Shown: positions 16,853 through 30,219 of the stretch, one piece after another
Layout: each line of letters starts with the position of its first letter
Numbering within the stretch: the first letter of the stretch is position 1
Source: Bdellovibrio sp. ZAP7
GTDB lineage: Bacteria; Bdellovibrionota; UBA1018; CAIMNF01
Length of the DNA: 64,000 bases
Assembly (NCBI GenBank): GCA_945874535.1
Contig: CAMCGZ010000001.1
Coordinates: 154,471 to 218,470 of the forward strand
Direction: 5' to 3'
Translations under genes and position numbers: made by a program
Notes under the pieces: generated by a model
Databases searched by the model: none
What the model saw: the letters and a program-made list of their open reading frames with translations, nothing else
Told to the model about the DNA's origin: nothing

Positions 16853-17394
16853 TGGATTTCCCGCTTCTCGCCTTCTCGGTGTTCTCAACGATTGCCATTC
16901 TGGGTTCCTTGCTGGTCATCTTCAAGAAAAACCCCGTTTCATCCGCGTTCGCTTTGGTTCTGGTGTTCTTCGCCTTTGCCGGTCTCTATGCACTTCTCGG
17001 CGCGCACCTGGTGGCCGCACTCCAGATCCTGGTGTATGCGGGGGCCATCATGGTTCTTTTCGTGTTTGTCATCATGCTCCTGAATCAGGATGAGCCGGTG
17101 CACGACCTCGAAGCAACCGGAGTCATCTACAGGGTGGTCTCAGCGTTGACGGTGACCGCACTCGGGGCGATCCTGGTCCGGGCAGTACTCGCTTCAAAGT
17201 CGATGACCCCCTCGGGTGCGCTGACCGATGAAAAGATTGCAAGCCTAGGTGGAAACATGAAGGCGATCTCGGAACAGCTGTTCACCGATCGTGTCTTTCA
17301 CTTCGAGCTGACGTCATTCTTGCTCCTTGGAGCGATTGTCGCGACGGTCACCCTTGCAAAGCGAAAGAGCCGTGGAGAAGAGGGGGAAGTATGA
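16852..17394 (+). CDS. nuoJ: NADH-quinone oxidoreductase subunit J
   Basis: NuoJ is a five-span membrane subunit. This 180-residue protein contains KKNPVSSAFALVLVFFAFAG and the conserved segment LQILVYAGAIMVLFVFVIML, both diagnostic. The ATG at 16852 is preferred over the GTG at 16849 because of the TGATG arrangement with nuoI. It overlaps nuoK by four bases. Confidence 0.96.
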   Translation: MDFPLLAFSVFSTIAILGSLLVIFKKNPVSSAFALVLVFFAFAGLYALLGAHLVAALQILVYAGAIMVLFVFVIMLLNQDEPVHDLEATGVIYRVVSALTVTALGAILVRAVLASKSMTPSGALTDEKIASLGGNMKAISEQLFTDRVFHFELTSFLLLGAIVATVTLAKRKSRGEEGEV

Positions 17395-17699
17395 CTGCAT
17401 TTGAGCCATGGATGCTTCTGGTGGTTTCCATACTGGTGTTCTGCATCGGCCTTTTGGGCCTGATTCTCCGCAAGAATCTTTTGGTGATGTTGATGAGCAT
17501 CGAGTTGATGCTGAATGCGGTGAACCTCTGTTTCGTGACCTTTTCAAAGATGCATCAGTTGTTGGATGGTCATCTGACCGTCCTTTTTGTCATGACCGTG
17601 GCTGCAGCCGAGTCGGCCGTAGGCCTCGGGCTGGTCATCGCCATGTTCAGGAACCTGAGATCGGTCGATTCCGATCAGATTCAACTCTTGAGGGACTGA
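17391..17699 (+). CDS. nuoK: NADH-quinone oxidoreductase subunit K
   Basis: NuoK is a three-span subunit related to MrpC. This 102-residue protein keeps the buried glutamates, in the segment LMSIELMLNAVNL and in the segment AAAESAVGLGLV, that belong to the proton pathway. Length is normal. Overlaps nuoJ by four bases; nuoL starts three bases later. Confidence 0.96.
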   Translation: MTAFEPWMLLVVSILVFCIGLLGLILRKNLLVMLMSIELMLNAVNLCFVTFSKMHQLLDGHLTVLFVMTVAAAESAVGLGLVIAMFRNLRSVDSDQIQLLRD

Positions 17700-17702
17700 C
17701 CC

Positions 17703-19520
17703 ATGATCACATCGATGATTCTATTTCCATTGGCCGGATTTGTGATCAACGGAGCTTGGAGCCTGTGGTCGGCCCGCAACGGAACAAGGGTTTCGCCTCG
17801 TGTTTCCGGATCGATTGCAACCACGGCCATGGTGGCGGCATTCATGGCTGCTATCATGGCCCGAGCTCAGATTCCGGCAACCGGCTCAATCGAGGTCGAC
17901 TGTTTCCGGTGGTTCAGCCTGGGGTCGCTCAGCGTTGATTTCAAGCTTCGTCTCGATGCGCTCTCCTCGATCTTCACCCTGGTCATTACGGGTGTCGGGG
18001 CAATGATCCATCTTTACTCTGTTTCCTATATGGAAGAAGACGAAGCGGCCGGCAAGTATTTCGCCTATCTCAATTTATTCTGCTTCATGATGCTGAACCT
18101 GGTCCTCGGCGGCACCCTTCCGCAGGTCTTCTTGGGTTGGGAAGGTGTCGGCCTCGCGAGTTACTTGCTGATCGGATTCTGGTACCGGGAAGAGGCGAAT
18201 GTGGCCGCCGGCCAAAAGGCATTTATCATGAACCGGATCGGGGATCTGGGATTCTTGATCGCCATGTTCATCGGTTACAAGTACTCCGGATCGCTGGACC
18301 TGACGACGGTTGAAAAAGTGATTCTTCCAGCAGGGGTTGGAACCAGCTTCGTGCTCCTGATTTTTCTCGCCTGTACCGGCAAGTCTGCGCAGCTCCCCTT
18401 GTTTACCTGGCTTCCGGATGCAATGGCCGGGCCGACACCGGTATCAGCCCTGATTCACGCGGCAACCATGGTGACGAGCGGTGTTTACTTGCTGGCTCGC
18501 TTGAGCCCGGTGATCTCGCAGTCTGCTACGGGGATGGCGGTCATTGCGGGTATCGGTGCTGCAACAGCTTTGATTACGGCAATCATCGCCTGTTTCCAGC
18601 GCGATATTAAGAAAGTTCTGGCGTATTCGACTGTATCCCAACTCGGTTTTATGTTCGCAGCCTGCGGTGTGGGGGCGTTCGGCGCCGGTGTGTTTCATGT
18701 CATGACCCACGCCTTCTTCAAGGCCTTGTTGTTTCTCGCGGCGGGGAGCGTGATCCACGGATTGCACGGTGAGCAGGATATCTTCAAGATGGGAGGTCTC
18801 AAAAAGAAACTCCCGGTGACATTCTGGACTTTCACGGCCGGGTGGGCGGCCATACTCGGTTTACCCCCGTTCAGCGGTTTCTTCTCCAAAGACGAAATTC
18901 TTCACCAGGCTCTGGTTTCAAATTCAGGATCGGCGTGGCTGTTCGGTGTCCTCCTGATTGCAGCAGTGCTCACCGCTTTCTACATGACCCGCCTTTACAG
19001 GTTGGTGTTTTTTGGCACTCCGCGAATGGATCAAGCCAAGTTCGATCATGCACATGAATCGCCTGTGCCGATGGCGCTTCCCTTGGTCCTTTTGGGAGTG
19101 CTTTCCCTGGCTGGAGGTTTTGCCGGGGAGCCTGTTCACTTGGCGCATCCGGAGTCCGCCTTGTCCACTCCGACCTGGGTCATCATGATCGTGAGTGTGA
19201 TTGCAGCCGCGATCGGGGCAACCATCGCATTCCGGCGCTACTCGGTCTCGGAAGTGAAGGCCGAGCCGACAAGTGATGTTTTCCGGATCGATGCCGTTTA
19301 TTCAAAATTGTTTGGCGGGGGTCTGGGCGTCATCGCATCCGCAAGTCAGTGGCTGGAAGAGCGGGTGGTTCAGGGAATGATCCGGATGGTGGCCGCAGTT
19401 ACCGATCTATCCGGTAATATGATCCGGGTGCTCCAAGTCGGATCAGCTCAGGCTTACCTTCTCATGATGATCATCGCGTTGGTGGTCATGGTGTTCTACT
19501 TCATGAAAGGGGTGGTTTAA
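17703..19520 (+). CDS. nuoL: NADH-quinone oxidoreductase subunit L
   Basis: NuoL is the distal antiporter-like pump of complex I. The 605-residue protein has the Mrp-antiporter core: the span-5 glutamate in FLGWEGVGLASYLLIGFW, the lysine-bearing TGKSAQLPLFTWLPDAMAGP, and the span-8 segment DIKKVLAYSTVSQLGFM. The long lateral helix and final span lie at the C-terminus. Length is normal. nuoM follows after one base. Confidence 0.97.
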   Translation: MITSMILFPLAGFVINGAWSLWSARNGTRVSPRVSGSIATTAMVAAFMAAIMARAQIPATGSIEVDCFRWFSLGSLSVDFKLRLDALSSIFTLVITGVGAMIHLYSVSYMEEDEAAGKYFAYLNLFCFMMLNLVLGGTLPQVFLGWEGVGLASYLLIGFWYREEANVAAGQKAFIMNRIGDLGFLIAMFIGYKYSGSLDLTTVEKVILPAGVGTSFVLLIFLACTGKSAQLPLFTWLPDAMAGPTPVSALIHAATMVTSGVYLLARLSPVISQSATGMAVIAGIGAATALITAIIACFQRDIKKVLAYSTVSQLGFMFAACGVGAFGAGVFHVMTHAFFKALLFLAAGSVIHGLHGEQDIFKMGGLKKKLPVTFWTFTAGWAAILGLPPFSGFFSKDEILHQALVSNSGSAWLFGVLLIAAVLTAFYMTRLYRLVFFGTPRMDQAKFDHAHESPVPMALPLVLLGVLSLAGGFAGEPVHLAHPESALSTPTWVIMIVSVIAAAIGATIAFRRYSVSEVKAEPTSDVFRIDAVYSKLFGGGLGVIASASQWLEERVVQGMIRMVAAVTDLSGNMIRVLQVGSAQAYLLMMIIALVVMVFYFMKGVV

Positions 19521-19521
19521 T

Positions 19522-20985
19522 ATGGAAACTTCTAGTTCCCTGAGCTTCCTGCTCACTATTCCTTTGTTAGCGGTAGTGATCTCTTGGGTGATTCCAAAAG
19601 CTCTTCAGAGAATCTATGCGATTTTCGGATCCGCGCTGATTCTGGCGCTGACTGTATATGAAACATCCGGGATCCTTTTCTCGTCGACAACCGAGGCCGC
19701 CAAGGCATATTTTGTCGATCAGCGCCTCGAGTGGGTGTCGGAGCTTGGCTTGTCTGCGGGTTTCCGTTTGGATGGAGTGTCGGCTTGGTTTTTGGTTCTT
19801 TCGGCACTGACGACACTGGTTGCATTTTACTTGCGGGGGATCTGGTACCGCAAACAGCCCAGGCTGTTTGTGTCCATGGGGTTTTTCCTGCTGTTCGCTC
19901 TCAACTCCGCATTCCTCGCCACTGATTTAATCACGTTTTATCTCTCGTATGAGGCGGTGTTCATTCCCATGATCTTCATGGTCGGTGTGTGGGGTGAGAA
20001 TCAAAAGGCCTCTGCAGTATTCCGCTTCTTTTTGATGAGCTTCGCGGGATCGATCCTGATGTTGGTTGCCATGTTCCAACTCATGTCGATGCACCATGCG
20101 GCCACGGGGCAGTGGTCCTCCCACCTCCCGGACATTTTGAAGGTGGTGGCCAATGTTCCAGTCGAGTCCTTGCTTTGGCCTGGTGCGGGATTCCTTCTGG
20201 CTTTTGCCATCAAGGTGCCCTTGGTTCCGTTCCACGGTTGGCTGAAAGAAGTCTATGTAAACGCACCCATGCCGGGGACCATCTGGATGTCTGCCATTCT
20301 TTCCAAGCTGGGAGTCGTCGGAGTCATTCGATTCGTCCTTCCGCTCTTCCCGGCTGTCATCAAGGAGTACCAGGGGGCGCTGCTTGCGGTTTCCGCCGTT
20401 TCGGTAATCTATGCAGCACTTCTTGCGATCCGTTCGAATGAGGGGAAGACTCTTCTCGCGTATTCTTCAATCAGTCACCTTGGTTTCGTGATGTTGGGAC
20501 TTTTTTCCTTGAGCTCCGAGGGGTCCAATGCGGGAGTGTTGCTTTCGGTCGGGCACGCAGTGACCAGCGGGATGTTGTTTTATTTGTTGCACCAAGTTGA
20601 AGAGCGTAGCGGGAACCTCGATCTTACCACTTCGAAGGGGCTTGCCACAGCCTACCCGGTGTTGTTCAGCGGATTGTTCATTGCCGTTTTGGCTTCAGTC
20701 TCCCTACCCGGGACTCTCAACTTCGGTGGCGAGTTTTTGGTGTTGCTGAATGCCTATCGAGCCAGTGCATTGTGTACGATTCTGGCCGCACTCGGCGTGA
20801 TTCTCGGTGCAGTCTACATGCTCCGGTTTTTTCAGAGGCTCGGCTTGGGAAAAACCGGCACCGCGAATCCGGTCGATGTTTTGGTTAAGAAAGATCTGTC
20901 ATTAGCTGACCTCTTGATGGTGGTCCTGCTGGTCGGGATTGTGATTTATGGCGGGATCAATCCCGGAATTTTCATGAAGGGATGA
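19522..20985 (+). CDS. nuoM: NADH-quinone oxidoreductase subunit M
   Basis: NuoM is the middle antiporter-like pump. The 487-residue protein shows YLSYEAVFIPMIFMVGVWG with the key glutamate, AFAIKVPLVPFHGWLKEVY with the channel lysine, and EGKTLLAYSSISHLGFVMLG. Length is normal and about fourteen spans are visible. nuoN follows after one base. Confidence 0.97.
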   Translation: METSSSLSFLLTIPLLAVVISWVIPKALQRIYAIFGSALILALTVYETSGILFSSTTEAAKAYFVDQRLEWVSELGLSAGFRLDGVSAWFLVLSALTTLVAFYLRGIWYRKQPRLFVSMGFFLLFALNSAFLATDLITFYLSYEAVFIPMIFMVGVWGENQKASAVFRFFLMSFAGSILMLVAMFQLMSMHHAATGQWSSHLPDILKVVANVPVESLLWPGAGFLLAFAIKVPLVPFHGWLKEVYVNAPMPGTIWMSAILSKLGVVGVIRFVLPLFPAVIKEYQGALLAVSAVSVIYAALLAIRSNEGKTLLAYSSISHLGFVMLGLFSLSSEGSNAGVLLSVGHAVTSGMLFYLLHQVEERSGNLDLTTSKGLATAYPVLFSGLFIAVLASVSLPGTLNFGGEFLVLLNAYRASALCTILAALGVILGAVYMLRFFQRLGLGKTGTANPVDVLVKKDLSLADLLMVVLLVGIVIYGGINPGIFMKG

Positions 20986-20986
20986 T

Positions 20987-22453
20987 ATGCACATGAATGA
21001 AATCATTCAAACACTGATGCCTTGGTTGATACTGGCGGCAGGGATCCTGGTGACCCTGTTGGTGAGTGTGATTCGGGTTGAATCCAAACGGCCGGCCCAA
21101 TTTTCGGCACTTTTGACCCTGGTTCTGACCGGAGTCTCGGCGCTCCAAACGGTTTCTCTTCCCGGCGAGGCGATTTTCTCAGGATCGATCGAGATCTCCT
21201 CGTTGACCCGGATCCTACTGGCACTGTTCAGTCTGATCGGAGTCCTTTTTGTCGTCGGTGCAGACCGCTATCTGAGTAAAGAAAAAATCCATCTTTCCGA
21301 TTACTATCACCTTCTCCTCATCATGATTCTCGGAGCTGGAATCATGGTAGCGGCAAAAGACCTGGTGGTTCTTTTCATCGCACTGGAAGTCATGTCGCTC
21401 CCGGCCTACACACTCGCGGGTTTCAGGCGGAATGACTCCAGATCCAACGAGGCAGCGATCAAGTACTTCGTTTTAGGAGGTGCCGTAGGAGCCGTGTTTC
21501 TGCTGGGTTCGGCATTCTTGTTCGGGGCAACAGGATCCACGCAGTTTCCTGCGATTTATTCTTGGTCGCGCCAGTCTGTGACAGGCTCCAATCTCCTGTT
21601 TGCAGCTGGTCATTTTCTGGTCATCGTTGCTTTTTTGTTCAAGGTCGCTGCAGCGCCCTTTCACTTCTGGAAGCCTGATGTTTATGAAGGTGCCCCGACT
21701 CCGGTAACCGGCCTCATGTCGACGCTGGTCGCGGTGGCATCATTCGTCACTTTGGTTCGACTGATTCATCTTCCGGCCTTAGACTCGACAGGCTGGGAGG
21801 TTTACGCTGCTTCTATCAAAACGACGATCCGCGTTCTCGCCGTTGCCAGTTTGGTGGTCGGCTCGCTTGTCATCATCACGCAGAAAAACTTAAAACGACT
21901 GTTTGCCTATTCATCGATCTCGCAATCGGGCTACCTGATGCTGGGGGTTTTAGCCAGTCTGCAGCCCGGGCACGGAATTGCTCCGGTTCTGATTTATCTC
22001 TTCGGATATGTCTTTGCCGCTGTCGGTCTTTTTGTCCTGTTGAGCCAGTCCGAGCCACGCGGCGACACAGGTGTCGAGCTTGTGGATTTGACCGGACTGG
22101 TGCGAAGGTCGCCTCTTCGAACGGCTCTTTGGTCAGTGCTCCTGTTTTCGATGGCTGGGATGCCTTTCACGGTGGGATTCTTCACTAAGTATTTCATTTT
22201 CATTTCTTCGGTCGGGTCCGGGGAAACGCCTTTGGTTGTTCTGGCCGCAATGTGTGCGGTGGTGAGTGCATACGCCTATCTCAGACCGATCGGACTGATG
22301 GTGATGCGTGATGCTGATCCCGGAGCGGCACAGTGGGGTGGCGGATTTTGGAGTCAATTAGTTGTCGTCGTTTCCGTCATTCTAGTGGTCTTTCTAGGAT
22401 TGATGCCGAATGCCATGATACAATACCTGAAAGGGATCCCGCTGATCCATTAA
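20987..22453 (+). CDS. nuoN: NADH-quinone oxidoreductase subunit N
   Basis: NuoN is the proximal antiporter-like pump. The 488-residue protein has the span-5 glutamate Glu134 in LFIALEVMSLPAYTLAGF, the lysine motif AFLFKVAAAPFHFWKPDVY and NLKRLFAYSSISQSGYLMLG. The ATG at 20987 is preferred over the one at 20993 because GAAGGG lies at the proper distance. It ends the nuo operon, and the next gene starts six bases later, so the following TPR protein is likely on the same transcript. Confidence 0.97.
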   Translation: MHMNEIIQTLMPWLILAAGILVTLLVSVIRVESKRPAQFSALLTLVLTGVSALQTVSLPGEAIFSGSIEISSLTRILLALFSLIGVLFVVGADRYLSKEKIHLSDYYHLLLIMILGAGIMVAAKDLVVLFIALEVMSLPAYTLAGFRRNDSRSNEAAIKYFVLGGAVGAVFLLGSAFLFGATGSTQFPAIYSWSRQSVTGSNLLFAAGHFLVIVAFLFKVAAAPFHFWKPDVYEGAPTPVTGLMSTLVAVASFVTLVRLIHLPALDSTGWEVYAASIKTTIRVLAVASLVVGSLVIITQKNLKRLFAYSSISQSGYLMLGVLASLQPGHGIAPVLIYLFGYVFAAVGLFVLLSQSEPRGDTGVELVDLTGLVRRSPLRTALWSVLLFSMAGMPFTVGFFTKYFIFISSVGSGETPLVVLAAMCAVVSAYAYLRPIGLMVMRDADPGAAQWGGGFWSQLVVVVSVILVVFLGLMPNAMIQYLKGIPLIH

Positions 22454-22459
22454 GGAAGA

Positions 22460-26149
<3,690 letters not shown>

Positions 26150-26152
26150 GAC

Positions 26153-26497
26153 TCACTCTACCTTGCGGTTGAGGAGCAGGCCTTTGGTATTGCCCGCAGA
26201 GGGCTGGTAGCGGGTGGTGAGGCCGGCTGGAGGTTCTCGGTCTTTTTTGTTTTCATGAAACTCGCGGACGACTTCGGTCATCCCGCTTTGTTCCACGGGG
26301 ACTACGACCCGAAGGCCGGGTTTGGCCTCGGTCTCAGCAGGAGCGTCCGACTTGCCCTCGGATTCCGTATCGTCCGTTCCCCCGGGGGGGCCCTCATCAG
26401 CCACCCCACTCCCCTGGCTGGAGCCAGGGTCGTTTTCCATCGAGCGGGGCTCGGGAACGACGCGAAGCAGGGGGGTGGAGTTTACCTTTGGGATCAA
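26153..26497 (-). CDS. Hypothetical small low-complexity protein
   Basis: A protein of about 114 residues starting at a TTG, with GAGGT a few bases upstream. It is rich in Gly, Pro, Glu and Ser in the first half (DEGPPGGTDDTESEG) and ends in NTKGLLLNRKVE. No domain, signal peptide or membrane span is seen. It converges on the TPR gene with only three bases between stops, and its start faces the promoter of the serine palmitoyltransferase-like gene. It may be a real accessory protein, but coding status is uncertain because an overlapping frame of similar length exists on the plus strand. Confidence 0.45.
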   Translation of the reverse strand: MIPKVNSTPLLRVVPEPRSMENDPGSSQGSGVADEGPPGGTDDTESEGKSDAPAETEAKPGLRVVVPVEQSGMTEVVREFHENKKDREPPAGLTTRYQPSAGNTKGLLLNRKVE

Positions 26498-26557
26498 GCG
26501 CTTACCTCAACCTTAGTTTACCACATCCGTCAAGTAATGCAACGTCCCAAAAATGAC

Positions 26558-26586
26558 TTGCGGAGTGGCCCCCAAAAGGGTATAAC
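26558..26586 (+). promoter_or_regulatory. Sigma-70-type promoter for the serine palmitoyltransferase-like gene
   Basis: TTGCGG (26558-26563) and TATAAC (26581-26586) are separated by exactly 17 bases. They lie 25 bases before the ATG at 26612, which leaves room for a start site near 26593 and a short leader. This is the clearest promoter-like match in the window. Confidence 0.65.
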
Positions 26587-26611
26587 CGCCTAAATTTGAA
26601 GGGATATTTTT

Positions 26612-27877
26612 ATGAGCACCGGTGGTGATTTGTTCTCCAAATGTTACAAGTTCGAAGACGCCAAGAAGCTTCAGGCCATGGGACTCTATCCCTATTTCAG
26701 ACCGATTACCGCCTCCACCGGCAACAACGTGGTCACCGCTGGCAAGCGCCAGGTCATGATCGGATCCAACAACTATCTGGGACTCACCCATGACCGACGG
26801 GTGATGGAAGCCGCCCAGGATGCGATCGATAAGTATGGCACGGGATGCACCGGCTCCCGCTTTTTGAACGGGAATCTCGATTTGCACGAACTGCTTGAAG
26901 CCCGTCTGGCCACTTTTGTCGGAAAAGAAGCCGCGCTTTGTTTCTCCACTGGTTTTTTTGTAAACCAGGGAACCCTCGGCGCGCTCGTCGGACGAGCTGA
27001 TGTTATTTACAGTGACCGCGAAAACCACGCCTCCATTGTAGAGGGAACCCGGGTTGCCCTCGGTGATACGATTCGTTTCAAACACAACGATCTCGAAGAT
27101 CTTGAGCGCGTTCTGAAGAACACCCGTGAAAAATACGATGGTGCACTCATCATTGCGGACGGGGTTTTCTCCATGTCCGGAGATATTCTGAATCTTCCTG
27201 GAATGATTGATCTGGGCAAGAAATACAACTGCAAGATTTACGTGGACGATGCCCACTCCCTCGGGGTTCTCGGGCCGCGGGGCGAGGGGACTGGTCACCA
27301 TTTTGGAATGCATCAGGAGATCGACCTGGTCATGGGAACCTTTTCGAAGTCCTTTGCATCGATCGGTGGTTTCATTGCGGGAACCAGTGATGTAGTCCAC
27401 TACATCAAGCACAAGGCCCGGCCGTTCATGTTCTCGGCAGCCATGTCACCCGCCTCGACTGCAACGGTATTGAAGTGCCTCGACATCATGGAGACCGAAC
27501 CCGAACATCTGCGGAACCTGACCGATAATGCCGCGTATATGAGCAAAAACCTGAGGTCCATGGGCTTCAACACCTTGAACAGCAGGACTCCGATCATTCC
27601 ACTTTTGATCGGTGACGACGCCACCGCTTTCGCCATGACCCAAAAGCTTTGCGAAGAAGGGGTGTTCGTCACACCGGTTGTCCGTCCGGCTGTTCCCGAA
27701 GGGTGTTCGCTGATCCGGACCAGCTACATGGCCTCACACACCAGGGAAGACCTGGATTACGCCCTCGAGCATCTGGAAAAGGTCGGACGCGAGTTCGGTG
27801 TCCTCGGGAGTGCAGAGGCCACCGAGCGCCTCAATCGGATTGCTCTCGAAAACTTCGGGGCCCATTCCATTCAATGA
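26612..27877 (+). CDS. spt: Serine palmitoyltransferase-like alpha-oxoamine synthase
   Basis: A PLP enzyme of the alpha-oxoamine synthase family, 421 residues. The family condenses an amino acid with an acyl-CoA and includes serine palmitoyltransferase, BioF and Kbl. The segment YGTGCTGSRFLNGNLDLHE resembles bacterial serine palmitoyltransferases more than Kbl or BioF. The cofactor lysine is Lys246 in GTFSKSFASIGG, the PLP-stacking histidine is His139 in ENHAS, and the Asp/His pair lies in VDDAHSLG. The product would be 3-ketodihydrosphingosine, the first step of sphingolipid synthesis. No other sphingolipid gene is nearby; ruvC overlaps its end by four bases. An alternative is an amino-acid-specific oxoamine synthase of another pathway. 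Confidence 0.82.
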   Translation: MSTGGDLFSKCYKFEDAKKLQAMGLYPYFRPITASTGNNVVTAGKRQVMIGSNNYLGLTHDRRVMEAAQDAIDKYGTGCTGSRFLNGNLDLHELLEARLATFVGKEAALCFSTGFFVNQGTLGALVGRADVIYSDRENHASIVEGTRVALGDTIRFKHNDLEDLERVLKNTREKYDGALIIADGVFSMSGDILNLPGMIDLGKKYNCKIYVDDAHSLGVLGPRGEGTGHHFGMHQEIDLVMGTFSKSFASIGGFIAGTSDVVHYIKHKARPFMFSAAMSPASTATVLKCLDIMETEPEHLRNLTDNAAYMSKNLRSMGFNTLNSRTPIIPLLIGDDATAFAMTQKLCEEGVFVTPVVRPAVPEGCSLIRTSYMASHTREDLDYALEHLEKVGREFGVLGSAEATERLNRIALENFGAHSIQ

Positions 27878-28446
27878 TCATTCTCGGGGTGGATCCGGGA
27901 TCCCGCCTCCTCGGATACGGGTTGATCGAGAAATCGGGAAACTCCGTACGGGTGGTCGATCACGGAACCCTGCGCTTGTTTCATAAAGAATACCGGGACG
28001 TACCTGTGGATGAGACCACTCCGTCCCGATTGAAGGAAATTCATACCGGTTTATCCGAGCTGATTCTGAAGCACCACCCGACTGTCATGGCGGTCGAGAA
28101 GGTGTTCTTCTCCAAGAACGCGGTTTCGGCACTGAAGCTCGGGCAGGCGCGGGGGGTGGTTCTCCTCACGGGGGCACTCCATGATCTCGAAATTCATGAG
28201 TATGCGGCCACCGAAGTGAAGAGCCGGATCACCGGCCACGGACGAGCAGACAAAGAGCAGGTGGCCAAGATGCTCCGGATTCTTCTTGGCGGACAGGAGT
28301 TCGAAACGGCAGACGCCTCGGATGCACTTGCGCTAGCGTTGGCCCATGCGCTGGTCGGACAATCGAAGACGGGGGGGCGATCCCGAAACTCCCTAAAATC
28401 TCTCGCTGAATCGGCACTCAACAAGGGCCGGACACTCAAGCGTTGA
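27874..28446 (+). CDS. ruvC: Holliday junction resolvase RuvC
   Basis: RuvC cuts Holliday junctions during recombination. The 190-residue protein starts with MIILGVDPGSRLLGYG, where Asp7 is catalytic; Glu75 lies in VMAVEKVFFSKN, and the acidic C-terminal site is in ETADASDALALALAH. The ATG at 27874 overlaps the previous stop (ATGA). ruvA and ruvB follow, so the complete RuvABC set lies in one operon. The C-terminal 25 residues are a basic extension. Confidence 0.96.
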   Translation: MIILGVDPGSRLLGYGLIEKSGNSVRVVDHGTLRLFHKEYRDVPVDETTPSRLKEIHTGLSELILKHHPTVMAVEKVFFSKNAVSALKLGQARGVVLLTGALHDLEIHEYAATEVKSRITGHGRADKEQVAKMLRILLGGQEFETADASDALALALAHALVGQSKTGGRSRNSLKSLAESALNKGRTLKR

Positions 28447-28477
28447 AAAGGCCGACGATTCAAGACATGATGAACGC

Positions 28478-29143
28478 ATGTTGGCGTATCTGAACGGCGT
28501 CGTCAAAGAACGGCAGAACGGCGAGATGATTCTCGTGACGGGAAGTGAATCCGCGGGACAGGTCGGTTACCTGGTGAAGACCCCCGATCACCCTCGCTAC
28601 GATGTCCTGATTCCCGGACAACGGGCTGAGATCTATCTTTACACCCATGTTCGTGAGGATGCTTTCGATCTTTACGGATTCCAGTATCCGGGTGAAAAAA
28701 ATTTTTTCACGACTCTTTTACAGGTCTCGGGTGTGGGTCCGAAAATGGCCCTGGCGCTGCTCTCGCATGCTGACGATCTTTCATTGGCGGCAATGATTCT
28801 TGACGAGGACAAAGCGGCGCTCACGGGCATCTCCGGAGTGGGGAAGAAAACCGCTGAGCGGATGGTACTCGAGCTGAAAGATGTGATTGTAAAAAAAATC
28901 GAGGCGGGAATTCTCCGTCGTTCATTGGGTGGCTCGGCCCCAGCTCGCGCTACGTCGGCCCATTCAGTTTCCGGCGATCGGAGCAATCCGGTATTCATCG
29001 ATGCTTATCTGGCCCTACAGGGGCTCGGGTACAAAGAGGTTCAGGCCAAACAAATGGTGGAACACGCTTTTTCGGTATTGGGGCGTCCTGAGCGGGTGGA
29101 AGAAGTACTCAAGGTCGCACTCAAGGGAGGTCTTGGCGCATGA
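28478..29143 (+). CDS. ruvA: Holliday junction DNA helicase subunit RuvA
   Basis: RuvA binds the four-way junction and recruits the RuvB motor. The 221-residue protein has the N-terminal OB fold, the two helix-hairpin-helix segments ([17 protein letters not shown] and [15 protein letters not shown]), a flexible linker near residues 150-165 and the C-terminal domain that contacts RuvB. It follows ruvC after 31 bases and overlaps ruvB by four. Confidence 0.96.
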   Translation: MLAYLNGVVKERQNGEMILVTGSESAGQVGYLVKTPDHPRYDVLIPGQRAEIYLYTHVREDAFDLYGFQYPGEKNFFTTLLQVSGVGPKMALALLSHADDLSLAAMILDEDKAALTGISGVGKKTAERMVLELKDVIVKKIEAGILRRSLGGSAPARATSAHSVSGDRSNPVFIDAYLALQGLGYKEVQAKQMVEHAFSVLGRPERVEEVLKVALKGGLGA

Positions 29144-30162
29144 ATGATCGTGATGTCGATCCTGCTGTGCGGTCCGAGGGAGGCGAGCTCCAGATCGAAC
29201 AATCCCTTCGCCCCCAGGTGCTCGAGGAATACATCGGACAAGATTCGGTCCGCGAAAAAATCTCTTTATTCATTGAAGCGGCACGACAGCGTGGTGATGC
29301 CCTCGACCATGTTTTGCTCGCGGGGCCACCCGGTCTCGGAAAAACGACCCTCGCACAGATTGTGGCGCGGGAAATGGGAACACAGATTCACATTGCGACG
29401 GGTCCCACCATTGAAAAGAAGGGCGATCTCGCGGCCGTCCTGACCAATCTCGCGCCCGGAGATGTGTTGTTCATAGACGAGATCCACCGCTTGCAAAAAT
29501 CGATCGAAGAGGTGCTGTACGGAGCGATGGAGGATTACAAGCTCGACCTGATTGTCGGTCAGGGTCCGAGCGCCCGAACCATCCGGATCGATCTGCCCCG
29601 CTTCACTTTGGTCGGAGCCACAACGCGAACCGGGCTACTTTCGAGTCCTCTTCGGGGTCGTTTCGGAGTCGAGCTCCGTCTTGATTTTTATTCGGCGGGC
29701 GAGCTTGCTAAGATCGTCTCCAGATCGGCGCGACTGTTGAGTGTCAGCATTGAGGAAGCGGGTGCCCTTGAAATTGCCAGACGCGCCCGGGGAACTCCTC
29801 GCATTGCGAATCGGCTGGTCCGGCGTGTTCGCGATTTCGCACAGGTGAAGTTCAAGTCGGTGACCGGCTTCAGTATCGATAAAAAAACAGCGGGCGAGGC
29901 GTTGAGCTTGTTTGAAATCGATGACCAGGGACTCGATTCGATGGACCGTAAGCTCTTGACCGCCATGATCGAAAAATTCGATGGGGGTCCTGTTGGAATC
30001 GAAACACTCTCTAGCGTGTTATCTGAAGAGCGCGACACGATCGAAGATGTTTACGAGCCCTATCTCGTCCAACAGGGGTTCATTCAAAGAACCCCGCGCG
30101 GCAGGGTTGCGACTCCTCAGGCTTTTTCCCATCTCGGGTTTCCGGCCAAGACATTGTTTTAA
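29140..30162 (+). CDS. ruvB: Holliday junction DNA helicase subunit RuvB
   Basis: RuvB is the AAA+ motor of branch migration. The 340-residue protein carries Walker A in [13 protein letters not shown], Walker B in LFIDEIHRL, the sensor region [20 protein letters not shown] and a C-terminal winged helix ending in [14 protein letters not shown]. Normal length. It closes the ruvCAB operon. Confidence 0.97.
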   Translation: MNDRDVDPAVRSEGGELQIEQSLRPQVLEEYIGQDSVREKISLFIEAARQRGDALDHVLLAGPPGLGKTTLAQIVAREMGTQIHIATGPTIEKKGDLAAVLTNLAPGDVLFIDEIHRLQKSIEEVLYGAMEDYKLDLIVGQGPSARTIRIDLPRFTLVGATTRTGLLSSPLRGRFGVELRLDFYSAGELAKIVSRSARLLSVSIEEAGALEIARRARGTPRIANRLVRRVRDFAQVKFKSVTGFSIDKKTAGEALSLFEIDDQGLDSMDRKLLTAMIEKFDGGPVGIETLSSVLSEERDTIEDVYEPYLVQQGFIQRTPRGRVATPQAFSHLGFPAKTLF

Positions 30163-30168
30163 AAAAAC

Positions 30169-30195
30169 AGCCCGGTGAAGATCCTCCACCGGGCT
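30169..30195 (-). terminator. Rho-independent terminator of the RAMA-like gene
   Basis: A perfect 9-bp stem (30169-30177 with 30187-30195) encloses a 9-base loop. Read on the minus strand it is followed by GTTTTTTT, a proper uridine tract, so it terminates the gene at 30220. On the plus strand the hairpin is followed by A-rich sequence, so it is a poor terminator for ruvB. Confidence 0.85.
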
Positions 30196-30219
30196 TGAAA
30201 AAATCAGATATACCGACAC

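Noticed and set aside
26255-26593. Plus-strand frame of 112 residues opposite the small gene at 26153
   Set aside because: It runs over the promoter of the serine palmitoyltransferase-like gene, lacks a ribosome site and has no recognisable pattern; the minus frame has a better start, although it is itself uncertain.
30169-30195. Terminator for ruvB on the plus strand
   Set aside because: The hairpin is followed by A-rich, not T-rich, sequence on that strand; it fits the minus-strand gene.
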